A DNA stretch of 64,000 nt from Ilyonectria destructans (lineage: Eukaryota > Ascomycota > Sordariomycetes > Hypocreales > Nectriaceae). The stretch lies in assembly GCA_020740775.1 (NCBI GenBank), contig JAHEWK010000017.1, forward strand, positions 1,054,001 through 1,118,000, read 5' to 3'. The position numbers were made by a program, and so were the translations under genes. Of this stretch, positions 1-10,615 are shown piece after piece (positions within the stretch are counted from its first letter, which is position 1; each line of letters starts with the position of its first letter). A model generated the notes under the pieces. That model was not told the DNA's origin and searched no databases. It saw only the letters and a program-made list of their open reading frames with translations.

Positions 1-1689
1 TCGCTTGACCTCGCTACCGCTCGAAGCCTTGCGAGCCAATCCTTCCTCGCTGTCAGCGGTATATTAGACCTCTTTGACCCACCCTGGCTGATGGATCAGC
101 TGCAAGACTGGGTTGAGCAGCCCTCGAAAAGATCCAAGTCTACATCTGCCGTCATTCACTTGGCTCTCGCCATAGGATCACAAGCCGGGGCACAAGGCGA
201 CTTGGACGAGCTGTTGGCGGAGCAGTGCTTCGCATACGGACGCCAGCTTACCATGTTCAACCTCGTGGACGATCCCAGCCTAGAGACCATTCAAGCAGTG
301 TTGCTCATCACTTATTACATGATTGCCGCATGCCAATACAATGCAGCCTTCATCAATCTGGGTATGGCTGCCAGAGCAGCTTACACCCTTGGCATCCATC
401 TCCATGAGACAAATGCAGCTTTTGGAGGCGATGAAGGCTTGTCTCGAGAGCGAGCCTGGAAGTCGCTGCGAGTCTGTGATTTATTTCTGGCCGCGTCTCT
501 GGGCAGACCGCCTGCGACATCTGAGGCTGCCTCCAACGTTGCCTGGGCACCGATCAGGTCCTTGTCCAAGTGCGAAGGATCCGGTGTGACACAAGTCTTC
601 TCTGCCATGTTCAGGATCTGCAACGTCGTTGAGCGAGTATTAGTCGAGGTCTATGCGGAGAAGGCCGTCAGTCTTGAATTGGCCAAAAGCATCTCACGGC
701 AGCATCGGCATTGGGCCGAAGAGCTGCCCCGAATGCTCATGGTCGATGGGCTTGAGGAATCAGACGCAGGGCAGGGCTCTGTTATATCTCCGAGAAGCAC
801 CGGGCTATTTCCCAGGCCTGGCTCCAGCATCGTCCACATGGCTTACTACTATTCCATCATCTTACTTACGAGACCTTTTCTAACCTTCCAGGTCTGCCAC
901 CCCTCGGAAAAGGAAACGCAAGCCACCGACAGCTCTTCCAGCGAGGCTTGTCTCAACACGTACTCCGATGCCTGTGTGAACTCGGCTATCAAAGGCATCG
1001 ACATTGCTCACGAGTATGTCTTCGAACTAAACACTCCGAGAAGGCAACCTCTTGTCGTCAACAGTGTGTTCACATCAGCCCTGTGCCTCGGCCTGGCTTA
1101 TCTGGATACCTCAGGTCGCCGGAAATGGCCCATGGATCCCTCATTGGATCGGGCAATCAAGATTCTATCACATCTCGGGCGACTGAACAGCCAGTCTGCT
1201 CGATATGCTGGGATATGCAGACAACTAAAAGAAGCGGTCACCATCTACGCAACGAGAAGGGACGATACCTTGCTTCAAGAAAACGAACAAGTGGTCCGAA
1301 GCATCTTTGGAGACATAGGGGCTTCTTCAAAAGGCCAGTTCAACAACGAGGGTTCTAGGAACGATATGGAATCTCCCCGACGACCGAGCTGGAGCATGCC
1401 TACTAATGGGAATATTGGTGAGCTAATGACACCGCCACCGTTTGATTTCAGCATAACCCGGGAGGAATCTATGCTACCTATATCTGGGGGATTGCATGGG
1501 AATATCGCAAGCCTGTCTCACCGTCATGGTCACTCCGGTTCCGATGTTGAGGGTGCACCACATTCTCGTCTTGCCGGCAATGCTGTCGACTCGTTGTCTG
1601 GATATTTTCTTGACCAGGATGTTCCGCTTTTTTCCCTGACGAGCTATATATCACCAGAGCCATACTTTAGCTATAACAGCCTGTGCTGA
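1..1689 (+). CDS. Fungal-specific transcription factor, C-terminal part (5' end outside window)
   Basis: The frame is open from base 1, so the gene starts upstream; the first internal Met is at 91 and the stop is TGA at 1687-1689. The protein has the alpha-helical middle homology region of fungal Zn2Cys6 regulators (Fungal_trans type): the stretch with QAVLLITYYM, then AARAAYTLGIHLHE and RAWKSLRVCDLFLAASLGRPP, the usual order in this family. The Zn2Cys6 cluster, if present, would be outside the window. The C-terminal 120 or so residues are Ser/Gly/Pro-rich and look disordered. The family acts in the nucleus as pathway-specific activators or repressors; the target is unknown. The next gene is an alcohol dehydrogenase relic on the opposite strand about 260 bp downstream. 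No introns are needed in this part. Confidence 0.85.
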   Translation, partial: SLDLATARSLASQSFLAVSGILDLFDPPWLMDQLQDWVEQPSKRSKSTSAVIHLALAIGSQAGAQGDLDELLAEQCFAYGRQLTMFNLVDDPSLETIQAVLLITYYMIAACQYNAAFINLGMAARAAYTLGIHLHETNAAFGGDEGLSRERAWKSLRVCDLFLAASLGRPPATSEAASNVAWAPIRSLSKCEGSGVTQVFSAMFRICNVVERVLVEVYAEKAVSLELAKSISRQHRHWAEELPRMLMVDGLEESDAGQGSVISPRSTGLFPRPGSSIVHMAYYYSIILLTRPFLTFQVCHPSEKETQATDSSSSEACLNTYSDACVNSAIKGIDIAHEYVFELNTPRRQPLVVNSVFTSALCLGLAYLDTSGRRKWPMDPSLDRAIKILSHLGRLNSQSARYAGICRQLKEAVTIYATRRDDTLLQENEQVVRSIFGDIGASSKGQFNNEGSRNDMESPRRPSWSMPTNGNIGELMTPPPFDFSITREESMLPISGGLHGNIASLSHRHGHSGSDVEGAPHSRLAGNAVDSLSGYFLDQDVPLFSLTSYISPEPYFSYNSLC

Positions 1690-1949
1690 GTTTCTTTGGA
1701 GTGAATCTCTATAACTAGCTCCCTTGTATACTTTGATATCGCCTTGATTTAAGGGCGGAACTTTAGCCTTAGCATGCAGGTATCACACTGATTTCACTAG
1801 CTTAAATTTATATCTAGTATGCATCGCTCGACAAACGTCGTCATCGTATTTCAACGCGATATAATACGATGCCTCTCAAAACTTTCATATGCGTTTAATT
1901 CAAGTGAGTGAGGTCGACGTGAGAGTCTCTTCTTATTATTTATGTAATC

Positions 1950-2985
1950 TTAGGGACTGATGACGGCTTTCACGACCTCTCCTGCTCCCACAGCCCTCAA
2001 TGCCTCCTCGGTGTCATGGAGTTTATACTTATGCGTGACGTACTGGGTCAACGGAAATCTCTCATGGTTGGCTTCTACTAACCTGGCGGCGCGATAGTAA
2101 TGCTTCGGCGATGCGAATGTCGAGCCCACCACCGTGAGAGCCTTTTGAACCACCTCAAAGGGACAGAAGGGGACATTTCTGTTTCCGCCCATGTTCCAAC
2201 GAGCAGATACTTCCCAGACCGAGCTAACATTCCGATGCCCTCCTCAAAGGCCGCCGGGTTTCCGCTGCACTCAATGACCAAACCAACTCCCCGGGCTCCC
2301 ACTACACTGTCGGTATAGCTGCGACGAGCCTCCCGAGTGGAGAGCTCTGGTTTTCGTATGTCTATCAAAAGAGCAGCTCCAAAGTCTTTGGCTCGCTGCA
2401 GTCGTGCATCGACGCGATCAATGGAGACGATATGTGATGCGTGGGCAAGCTTCGCCATCATGATGGCGGCCAGCCTCACGGGTCCGGCTCCCTGAACAAC
2501 GGCGGTACTGGCTGAGAGTATTCCGCCAAGGTGGTCCAGGGCTCGGAGGATTGTCGGAAGCGCGCAACCCATGGCGATGAAGGAGTCTAGAGGAACGCTT
2601 GGGTTGATCCGGTAGAAGGAGTTATAGGGTAGTAGTAGCGTGGCTAGTTCCGTGTATCTCGCCCGAACCTCTGCCTGGTTGGCAGGAGACCAGAACGTTC
2701 TGTTGGTGCAAGCGGTGAAGTCTTCGCTTATCGTGCAATCGTAGCACGCGTTGCAGGGCATAATGGGGTTCCAATAGACGACATCTCCAACGGCGATGGG
2801 ATTGCTCGCATGGTCTGTGGTGACACCTTCGCCGAGCTCGACGATTCGTCCAAGCCCCTCGTGTCCGAGCACAGCCGGTTGAGGAAGTGGTTCATCTCCT
2901 TGCACAAAGTGTGTATCTGTACCGCAGACTCCTGCTCTTTAGAACTTTTACGAGGATGCATCCGCCGGCGGGCGATGGGGACTTC
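1950..2985 (-). pseudogene. Zinc-dependent alcohol dehydrogenase (MDR superfamily), frameshifted relic
   Basis: Pieces of one medium-chain zinc alcohol dehydrogenase lie in order on the minus strand but in different frames. From N to C: KIWEREVPIA (about 2970-3000), ILVKVL (about 2945), then AGVCGTDTH and VLGHEGLG with catalytic-zinc Cys and His, the structural-zinc cysteine set PCNACYDC...FTAC, the Rossmann segment VVQGAGPVRLAA, and VGTW. After a further shift near 2190 comes NVPFCPFEVVQKALTVVG to the end VVKAVISP. At least three single-base shifts (near 2190, 2937 and 2965) break the frame. The third glycine of the nucleotide-binding motif is Arg. No convincing start codon was found. Several independent shifts make decay more likely than one sequencing error. 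Convergent with the upstream regulator, which could once have controlled it (inference). Confidence 0.75.
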
Positions 2986-3371
2986 CCTCTCCCAGATCTT
3001 GACCCTGACTCATCCGTGGCTTGTTTGGCGTAGACACAACGTTCCCCCAAGCCTCAGCGGAGCGCGGAACGGCTTCGCACCCCGGAATTTGGCGTCACGG
3101 ACCGAGTTTCCACGCGGAGCTGGAGGTTATCGACGGCAAAACGACTCATGAGCGTGAAGACCATTGACATAGGCATCGTGAATCGAGTTAATCGTAGTGA
3201 GCAAATCTCGCAACGTGCACTCCCGATTTGAAGATGTCCACCCTGTACGAATACACAGTCAAACCACCAAGCATCAATCTTCGACAGGAGCAGGACAAGG
3301 ACAATCAAGTGAAGTGGGTCCCGGTGCTTGAAGGCGCTCTGCAGACCGTCAGCAGCGAAGGCCACGACGTA
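2986..3371. other. Spacer without supported gene
   Basis: About 385 bases between the dehydrogenase relic and the pogo-1 terminus. Open frames here overlap on both strands and show no recognisable domain. The first exon of the dehydrogenase may have been here, but no clear start was found. Confidence 0.4.
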
Positions 3372-3443
3372 CCATGCGTTACCCCTCCACCGGTAACACC
3401 CTTCTACCGGTAAGCAAAAATAAAATTTCCCCATACAAAATGC
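3372..3443 (+). repeat. pogo-1 left terminal inverted repeat with twin ACCGGTAA sites
   Basis: Pairs with 9046-9102 in inverted orientation. ACCGGTAA occurs twice, at 3389-3396 and 3406-3413, exactly 17 bp apart. The right end keeps only one copy, the main difference between the two ends. Confidence 0.8.
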
Positions 3444-3609
3444 CCAACTTTACTTGCACATTGCTTAGCTAAAATTGGAGTTATTTACATAAAACAAGCT
3501 GTGTCTTATTGAGAGTTTCATGTTGTTTCATATTATAATATTCCTTTTTATAGTATATGAGCGGTTTGGTCATATGGCACTAATGTAAAATATCTGTCAA
3601 TGCCTCCAT

Positions 3610-6600
3610 CAGGGTTGAAAGCCACTCCACTCAATCCACTGGCTGCTCGAGTGGAGTGGGTAGATCATAATCCACTGGATATCTCAGGATAGTGGATCCA
3701 CTGGAAGCCATCGTGGATTAGAGTGGATTGGGTGGATTGGCAAGTGCCTCCATTCGCGATGGTAGAGCTATTCCCGACGACCTTGCCCACATAAGTGCCT
3801 AGTTCCAACTTCCAGAAACTCCAAGTGAGACTATCCCCAACCGGCCTCCATCTCGTCTTGAGCGCTCGCCACCTGAGTTAGCCACTGTGTTGCCCACCCT
3901 TCAACCTGCTGATCTGACATCTGAGCCAATTCGACATTGACTTTTTCTTCGTCCACCGAGATAAAGAAGGGATCTAAATCGTGAATAATACCCGCTCTCA
4001 GCCATGAACGCAATACCTGGCACATCCCGATAATCTGGGCTTCAAGTTGGTGGCGCAGAGGGTTCACCATCCGACCTGCTGCTGAGAAAAGACGCTCACA
4101 CTCTGCAGACATGGGTTGTATTGTGAGAAAATCAAGCGCCATTCGCGATAAGTTTGGGTACTTGAATCGCTTTTCATGCCAGTAAGCCAGAGGATCATCT
4201 ATTGAGCCATCGCCACTCTCGCAGTGCGTAACCCAATGGAGGTATTCGTCCTCGCCTGGTGTGAGGCCATCGTGACCTGCTTCTGGCGCTATGTAGCGGT
4301 TTCGTTGAAGGTATTCCTGGAATGGATTGTCTGAAGACTTCTGCCGCTTAGGAACTGGCTCGACGGCTGATAGGCTCTTTCCGGGCAAAGTGGCCTCCCG
4401 ATACTCAAAACGCCACACGTCGTGAACAATTTTTTTCGCCTCGTCAATCCACTCGGGGCGGTCATTCCAGTTACGTTCAAACCATTTCCATCGGTATGCG
4501 GGATGGAGCGCCAGGCCAGCGTAGTAGATGGGTGTCTCGCTCAATATCTCGTAGTACTCATTCAGCTTCTGCCAGCCCAAATTGATGTTGATCCTGAAGT
4601 GTTCAGGATCAGGGAAGTCCTTCGCGATATCCTTGAAGCGTTCAAGCTGCTCGAGAAGAAATTCGAAGCCTTGAATAACGTCCCAAATATTGCCATATGA
4701 CCCAGTCCACCCACGCTTCCGCTTGCGGATCTGGCCGTCGCCTTCGAGCATTTTGACCGTGGCTTCGTAGTAACTAAGGATCTGCGCATATAGTTCGACC
4801 ACTTCCCAGTCCTTGTCGGATAGCTGATTCTCTGGCTGGCAAATAAAGGGCAACGTGAGTGACTTCTTAGGGCCGCCCCTTTTGGTCTTGTTTTGTTGCT
4901 CGAACTCGATTCGATAGTGGGCAATTAGTCGCTCGATATAGTCGCGAAGCAGTAGAGCTCGTCGTATCATGTACAATTGTGACAGCCATCTGGTATCGTT
5001 GTCCAAAATAACATCCAACGGCTTCCTGGCGTTGAGTTTGGGGTCAGATGACTTGGTGAAAGCTTCTTGTTGGATGCTGCGCAGCATGTTTGTCAACAAG
5101 TCCGATCTGTGGATAGCTACCACAAGATTGTGTAATTTGCCCGCTGGTCCCTTTTTGCGCAAATCAAGTGTTCTGCTTCCGTGAGAGGCTCTGCCCCCGA
5201 TAACCGCCACTCGAAAGCATCAGCGTCGTGGCCAAATAGGATGGCTTTGGCGGAGAGATTCAAGGTATGCCCAAAGCAGCGCCCTCGCCTGCGAGCCCCT
5301 ACGAAGCCGAGCTCTCCACCAATAATCTCCATGGCGGTATCGTTGTTTTTCGCGTTGTCAAGCGTGAAATAGCCAATCTTGTCTTGGATCTGATACGATT
5401 CAATTACGTCGAGGATTTCGGCGGCGATATTAGGCCCTGTGTGCCTGGCGCTGACTTCGGGGAGCCCAAGCGTAATCTTGCAAGGCTTGCTGTTTTCGTC
5501 CCTAAAGAAGCAACAGATACCATATAAGGCGTGTCGGTTTCCAGACCGCCAGCCGTCGAAGGATATGTGGATAAGGCCAGGCGCCTTGCACAAGACCTCC
5601 ATTACCTTCTGTTTGTGTTGTTCGAACGCAGCGACGATTTTTTCTCGAACCGTTGTGTGGCTAATATTGGCCTTCCTTGCCGAAACTGACGGGTTCAAGT
5701 AATCGAAGATAGCTTGGAGTTCTCCCTCTTCAGCAATAGAAAAAGCGTGATTCCTGGCCACGATCCAGTTGATCAGAAGCCTCCGGAAGTGTTCCTTGTC
5801 GAAGCGCTTGATAAAGCCATTCGCAATCGCTTGTTCTCGGGGGTCGTGTAGATCCAGCTTCATGGATTCCACAAGAGTCTGCTGCCCCGTAGGCTTCCTG
5901 CTCTTGGAATTCGCCTTCCTCTCAGCAGTTCCTTTGGTCCTGCCAGGCGGAGCGCGAATCCCGTGGTCATTAAACAGATGGTTGTACGCGTTGTGAATGC
6001 CATCAGCTTCGAAATGGCGTGGGTGTAGGGCATTCTTGCGAATGCACGCTCGGCAAACCCATCTGCGGTCGCCTTCCTTTTGGATATCATAACCAAATTG
6101 CCAGGCCCAGCAACGCGTTTCTCTAGCTCGCTCAGAGAATGCCCAGCCGCGGAAATGCCTCCAGAGCGTACGTTCGTAGTGGTCATCGCTTGCGGAAGGG
6201 ATCGTGGATGTGGAGAGAGCTGTCGAAGTTGAACCGGGAGGATTGGGCGTCGGGCAGGGCGTTGATTCGGGGGCCGACCCGATGCCGCTGTCGGAAACAT
6301 CGAAGCAAGAATCAGGTGAGGTCATGGTAAAAGGATGTCTTGATCATGTCGATATCGCAATGCATAGTGGCAGGTAATGGTCAGCAAGTTATCAAGGGAA
6401 CGCAAACAACGCGTCCAACGTTCCAACGTGTTGTGGTGGCACATTATGTCTGCATCTTGCAGATGTTTCGGGTACTTCCTGCTCAGGCTAATTTGTGTGG
6501 GGAAACAAGTCGTGAGGGGCTGAATTAGTTACGTCCCTAATAGCCTCCAAGTACGAACTGACGCGGTAAGTGTAACTAGCAATTGTTCGCGCAGTATTGA

Positions 6601-7147
6601 AATAATGAAGACTCTGGACGCGTTTTTCGAATCGTCTTGCAGAAGTCTATTGAACTGTATAAATTTTGCACCATGAGTCTAAAACGTGGATAGTTGAGGT
6701 ACTCGAAATGCGGTCTTGTAAACTAGACTCTGTTCGAATGATTAACTGCCAGCATGACGATGTGGGGTTTCATGAGCAATTCTTAAGCGCACAAGTCAAG
6801 ATTTATATCATTAGAATGAGAAAAGCCAGAATATTCGAATAGTACCTCTTTTAATTTACGTATTGTAAAATCGCACTGCCTGGAAGCTTCATGATGTTTT
6901 CAATATAGGGTAGAAGGATTGCTGGGACATAGAGCGCATTAGACACTGTTAGGGTCTCTCTGCCAAATTATATGGGTGCCCCTAACTGCTCCACTTCTAA
7001 TCCACCCAATCCACCCACCCAACTCCACGGGATGGTCTGGTGGATTCGGTGGATTAGCCAATCCACTAGAATTTTGCCAGTGGAGTGGACAGTGGAATCC
7101 ACGAGTGGATCCACTACGTGGATTGAGTGGAGTGGCTTTCAACCCTG
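3610..7147 (-). mobile_element. hAT-A: complete hAT transposon inserted in the pogo-1 leader
   Basis: A perfect 30-bp terminal inverted repeat begins CAGGGTTGAAAGCCACTCC (3610-3639 and 7118-7147). The 8-bp GCCTCCAT is directly repeated on both sides (3602-3609 and 7148-7155), the hAT hallmark. The length is 3538 bp. About 130 bp next to each end is packed with AATCCAC/GTGGATT words, presumably transposase binding sites. The single transposase gene is on the minus strand and has a frameshift. Confidence 0.95.
3831..6325 (-). pseudogene. hAT-A transposase, one frameshift
   Basis: Two overlapping minus-strand frames (6325-5117 and 5210-3831) make one hAT transposase of about 820 residues. The N-terminal part carries a BED-type zinc finger with WVCRACIRK and a downstream HLFNDH. 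The RNase-H-like core follows, with HISFDGWRSGN, FTLDNAKNNDTAM and GRCFGHTLNLSAKA, then GPAGKLHNLVV. The C-terminal hAT dimerisation region is LDFLTIQPMSAECERLFSAA, with the Glu of the catalytic set. The frames meet near 5165, just before the KKGPAGKLHN stretch; loss of one base explains it. Otherwise the gene is well preserved, so inactivation looks recent. A shorter relative lies at 33266-35102. Confidence 0.9.
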
Positions 7148-7223
7148 GCCTCCATCATCACCCAGCCTCCCCGAAGTTTCATAGAACTTTTATCAATACC
7201 AGCCTTCCATAATCGCCTTAAAA

Positions 7224-8957
7224 ATGCCTCGAGCATCTTATACAGAGAATGAAGTTATTGAAGCAATATTGGATGTCACAGGTAACGGCTTCTCCCAGAA
7301 CCAAGCCGCCCAGAAGCACGGCATGCCTCAGACGACTCTTTCGGACCGATTAAGAGGTCTACCGTCAAAGTCTGAGGTCACCCATCCTGCCCAGCTGCTA
7401 CCCAAGTCTCAGGAGGCTAGATTAGTCGCCTGTTTACTACGACAAGAGGCCTTGGGCTATGCTCCTTCTCACAGTCAAGTTCGCGCCACCGTCGCTGCCC
7501 TCTTAAGACAACAAGGCCGGGAAAGGCCGATCGGTGCACACTGGATAGCCAGGTTCATGAAACGTCATCCAGCGATCAAGAAGAAGATAGGAAAACGCCA
7601 GGAGGCCTCAAGATGTAATTGTTTTACTCCAATGGCCGTCAATTGGTACTTTGATATCCGGGAGAGCGAGTATGGTTGGATCAAGCCTGAGAATACAGTT
7701 AATGTTGATGAGGGCGGAATCATGGCTGGATTTGGTGAGTATTTATCGTTTTTATCATAAAACTGACTAATCCGTTCCGAATCTAGGATTGGATTCCTTG
7801 GTTATCGGCAGTAGCGACCCTAAGAGGAAGGCCATCCTCAAAGTCTCTCAGTCCCGCGCTTAGACTAGCTTTATCGAAGCCGTAACTGCAGACGGCCGTC
7901 TTCTGAAACCAGGGATTATTTTCAAAGGCAAAGAGCTTCAGCAGCAATGGTTTATCGATGAGTTTAAGAAGATAGCTGACTGGTATTTTATCACTGCTGA
8001 GAACGGCTGGACAGACAACCATATCGCAGTTAAGTGGCTCAAAGAGGTCTATCTGCCTCAAACCCAACCGGCAGATGAGTCTGATGCGAGGCTTATTATA
8101 TTAGACGGCCATGGAAGCCACGTATCCGCAAGTATCTAACTTGCCTGAGTCATAAATGTCGCTGACTCAAAATCTAGGATGAGTGGATGGCTACGTGCTT
8201 TTTGAACAACGTATATTGTTATTACCTGCCGGCACATTGCTCTCATGGCCTACAGCCACTGGATAATGGTGCTTTTAATGCCTCCAAGGCTGCCTATCGC
8301 ATAGAACTCCAAAAACTGACAAGCCTGACTGATTCTGCACCGGTGGATAAGGTCAACTTCATCAAGGCTTATGCCAAAGCCAGGGAAGTAGGTATGACCC
8401 AGAAAAATATCCTCTCAGGCTGGATAGTGACTGGAAATTGGCCAATTTCACGGCGGAAAGCCCTCATACATCCAGAGATTTAGCCAGACAAGAAGGAAAC
8501 TACGCCTGAATCAGAAGGTCTCAAGGACGGGCAACTCGACTCTGATAATACGCCAAAAACCAGCCGTCATATCAGAGATCTGGGGAAAAACAAGAGCCCT
8601 TCAACCATAAGACGGTATTCTGTGATATCGAAAGGGTTTGAAGCCCAAGAGTCAAAGATCGCCTCCCTAAGCTCAAGAATCTCCAGTCTGGAGGAGGAAG
8701 TCGGCCGGTTAAGTAGAGGCAAGAAGAGAAAGGCCGTACCTAACCCCAACAAGAAGTTCATGACATTAGCTGAGGCTCTAGTGGCTGGTGAAGCTATTCC
8801 CAAGCGAATCCAAGAAAGTGAAGAGACGGGGGCTGTTGCGGATGTCATCGAGGTGGTAGGGATGCAGGAGGATGAAAGTTCAAATTCGGGGGCGGAAGAG
8901 TTACCCGTTGTACGCACCCGCACAGGCCGTCAGGTTAAAAGGCTAAGAAAATATTAA
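7224..8957 (+). pseudogene. pogo-1 transposase (HTH-psq, CENP-B HTH, DDE), two in-frame stops
   Basis: Starts at ATG 7224 with an HTH-psq domain (NGFSQNQAAQKHGMPQTTL), then a CENP-B-like HTH (PIGAHWIARFMKRHP), then a DDE core: NVDEGG, IILDGHGSH and HGLQPLD. The C-terminus has a predicted coiled coil (SKIASLSSRISSLEEEVGRL) and a basic tail. Two introns are needed: 7735-7786 (GT-AG, branch-like ctgac) and 8128-8177, whose donor is GCAAGT, a GC-AG intron. Two TAG stops interrupt the frame (7861-7863 after SQSRA, and 8481 after HPEI); both fit single C:G to T:A changes. The protein would be about 540 residues, normal for the family. Confidence 0.85.
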
Positions 8958-9045
8958 AATATATTCAATTATAACCCGAGTACTTGAAATAAGTTTATTT
9001 TTGCTATTTTTGTTAACTAAGTTTTTCTCATAAGGCTGAAAAAAA

Positions 9046-9102
9046 GCATTTTATATGGGGAAACTTTTTTTTTGCTTACCGGTAGAGGGGGGTAATGCAT
9101 GG
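9046..9102 (-). repeat. pogo-1 right terminal inverted repeat
   Basis: Reverse complement of the left end apart from base changes and the missing outer ACCGGTAA copy. The flanking TA is at 9103-9104. Confidence 0.8.
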
Positions 9103-9104
9103 TA

Positions 9105-9580
9105 TTGCACGCGCGTCATCAAGGATGTCTATTAACCAGACTCTGTGCAACTCTTTTCACTCGAACTTCAAGCTATTCTACCATGTAGTAGTCTACAGCG
9201 TAGTGTTTTATCCATATGTGATTCCCCATCTGAAGTCGGATTGTAAAGGTGCTGTCCGTCCGAGTCGGACCGCCCACGGTATCCACAACTGCCTAATTAG
9301 CGATCCAACCCCCGAGTCCTCCACTACAAGGGCCCTATAAACATATCCCGCGGACCGGCTCGGCGTCCCGGACCGGAGAGAGTCGGCCTGAGGAGTTTCA
9401 TCGGCTTCCCGCCTGTCTAGAACAATCTAGCCCCACAGTGACGAAAAGTCTACATTAGAGGCGCTGTTGCCCTGTGGCCAGCCCCCACTCAAGAACCGGA
9501 AGCGTTATCAACGGGCTGTGCTAGTAAATTCACTGATACCGCTACATCCCTGCCTCTATCTCTCTTCAAAGCCACCAAGC
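9105..9580. other. Probable promoter and leader of the truncated SDR gene
   Basis: About 475 bases without a convincing gene. It contains CCCTATAAACAT near 9333 (TATA-like) and many CGG/CCG triplets, including an imperfect palindrome near 9256-9275, of the type bound by Zn2Cys6 regulators. A longer frame over 9467-9910 is the SDR exon plus read-through and is not used. Confidence 0.35.
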
Positions 9581-9780
9581 ATGTCTAACTACTCCATTCA
9601 TGATGCTGAACTTGGGCGCTTGAGAGACAAGGTCATTATAGTTACAGGCGGTGCAACGGGAATTGGTCGGGCTATTGTTGCACTATGTCATGGTATCCGC
9701 CTCCTAATCGCTTCCTCTATCTGTTCCGCTTTCTTCCTTTACTTACTTGGTGTAGATCACGGAGCCAAAGTTGCCACATG
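9581..9780 (+). pseudogene. Short-chain dehydrogenase/reductase, 5' stump truncated by a transposon end
   Basis: ATG at 9581 starts a protein with the classical SDR N-terminus: LRDKVIIVTGGATGIGRAIV holds the TGxxxGIG dinucleotide-binding motif. An intron at 9693-9755 (GT...TAG, 63 bp) joins to DHGAKVATC, the usual beta-2 region. At 9781 the coding sequence ends and the hAT-T terminus CAGTGAAGTAAATAG begins. The rest of the enzyme, with the NNAG, Ser and YxxxK elements, is not seen next to the other hAT-T ends in this window. It was an ordinary host gene before disruption; its substrate cannot be told. Confidence 0.8.
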
Positions 9781-10160
9781 CAGTGAAGTAAATAGTGCAA
9801 AATACCGTATACGATATTTTTTCAACCCCCACTGCACTGGATTGTTTAGGAATTCGGTGCACTGCACGGCATACGGTATTACACTGTATTTAAGCAATAT
9901 CGTATCGTAATATCATATCGCACGGCGTGCGAAGAGCCGCATGGCCTAAGCATAAAACTAACCAAATTGAGTAAGGTTGAGATTCAAGATCGTCTCGAGG
10001 ACCATAATAAGATGAAGCTATTCACAGCTAACATATAAGATTATACTATTGCCAGATAACGAGAACGTTCCGGAAACCGTTTTCCTAGACCTCACTCGCG
10101 TAGGTTAAGTGTTTACTTGAGCTACAGAATTGCTAATTTAACGTCACTCCTATTGCTTAA
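9781..10160 (-). repeat. hAT-T 3' terminus, copy 1 (facing left)
   Basis: Starts CAGTGAAGTAAATAGTGC and is a near-identical inverted copy of 49681-50056. Similarity ends around 10160, where a different, degenerate hAT begins. The 8 bases outside are GCCACATG. The segment holds inverted ATACCGT/ACGGTAT-type words and the palindromic CGCACGGCGTGCG. Confidence 0.85.
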
Positions 10161-10615
10161 GTGTCACAGCACCATGTTCGAATATTATCAACCTCGTCGC
10201 CCGATCCATTCTTTTCGGCACGGACGCCGACGCCTTTAAGGACGACTGCCAAGCGGAGAAAGAGATCTAAGATGAGATAAAACTTTGGAGGTTGAAAGGC
10301 CCGATTGGCAAGCTGCACAATATTATTCACTGGGTGTAACGATCTGGCTAACGCATTAAGAAGCTCCACAAGCTCCAGCTTATTGAGAATACCGTATTGA
10401 ACCTTGAAGATAAAATAACCTATAATATTGTTACGGATAACGCTACCCGCTAGAACTCGTCTGAGGCGATGATAGAGCAGAGTTGGAAATCGATCGTACA
10501 GATCGATTCCGAGCCCTGATCGATCGATTTATATCGATCATCGCCTTCAATCGATCGATATCGATCGATCACTAATTGAAATCGATCGATCGATATCGAT
10601 CGGCGATCAAATCGA

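Larger units (their letters stand above)
3372..9102 (+). mobile_element. pogo-1: Tc1/mariner pogo-Fot-like DNA transposon carrying a nested hAT
   Basis: Both ends show inverted repeats beginning CCATGC(A/G)TTACCCC, bounded by TA on each side (3370-3371 and 9103-9104), the target duplication expected of Tc1/mariner elements. Further in, both ends share CTACCGGTAAGC, an A-run and TTTCCCCATA. The total is 5731 bp; subtracting the nested hAT-A and its extra 8-bp duplication leaves about 2185 bp, a usual size for Fot/pogo elements. The plus-strand transposase lies at 7224-8957. The element is dead: its transposase has stops and its leader is split by hAT-A. Confidence 0.85.
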
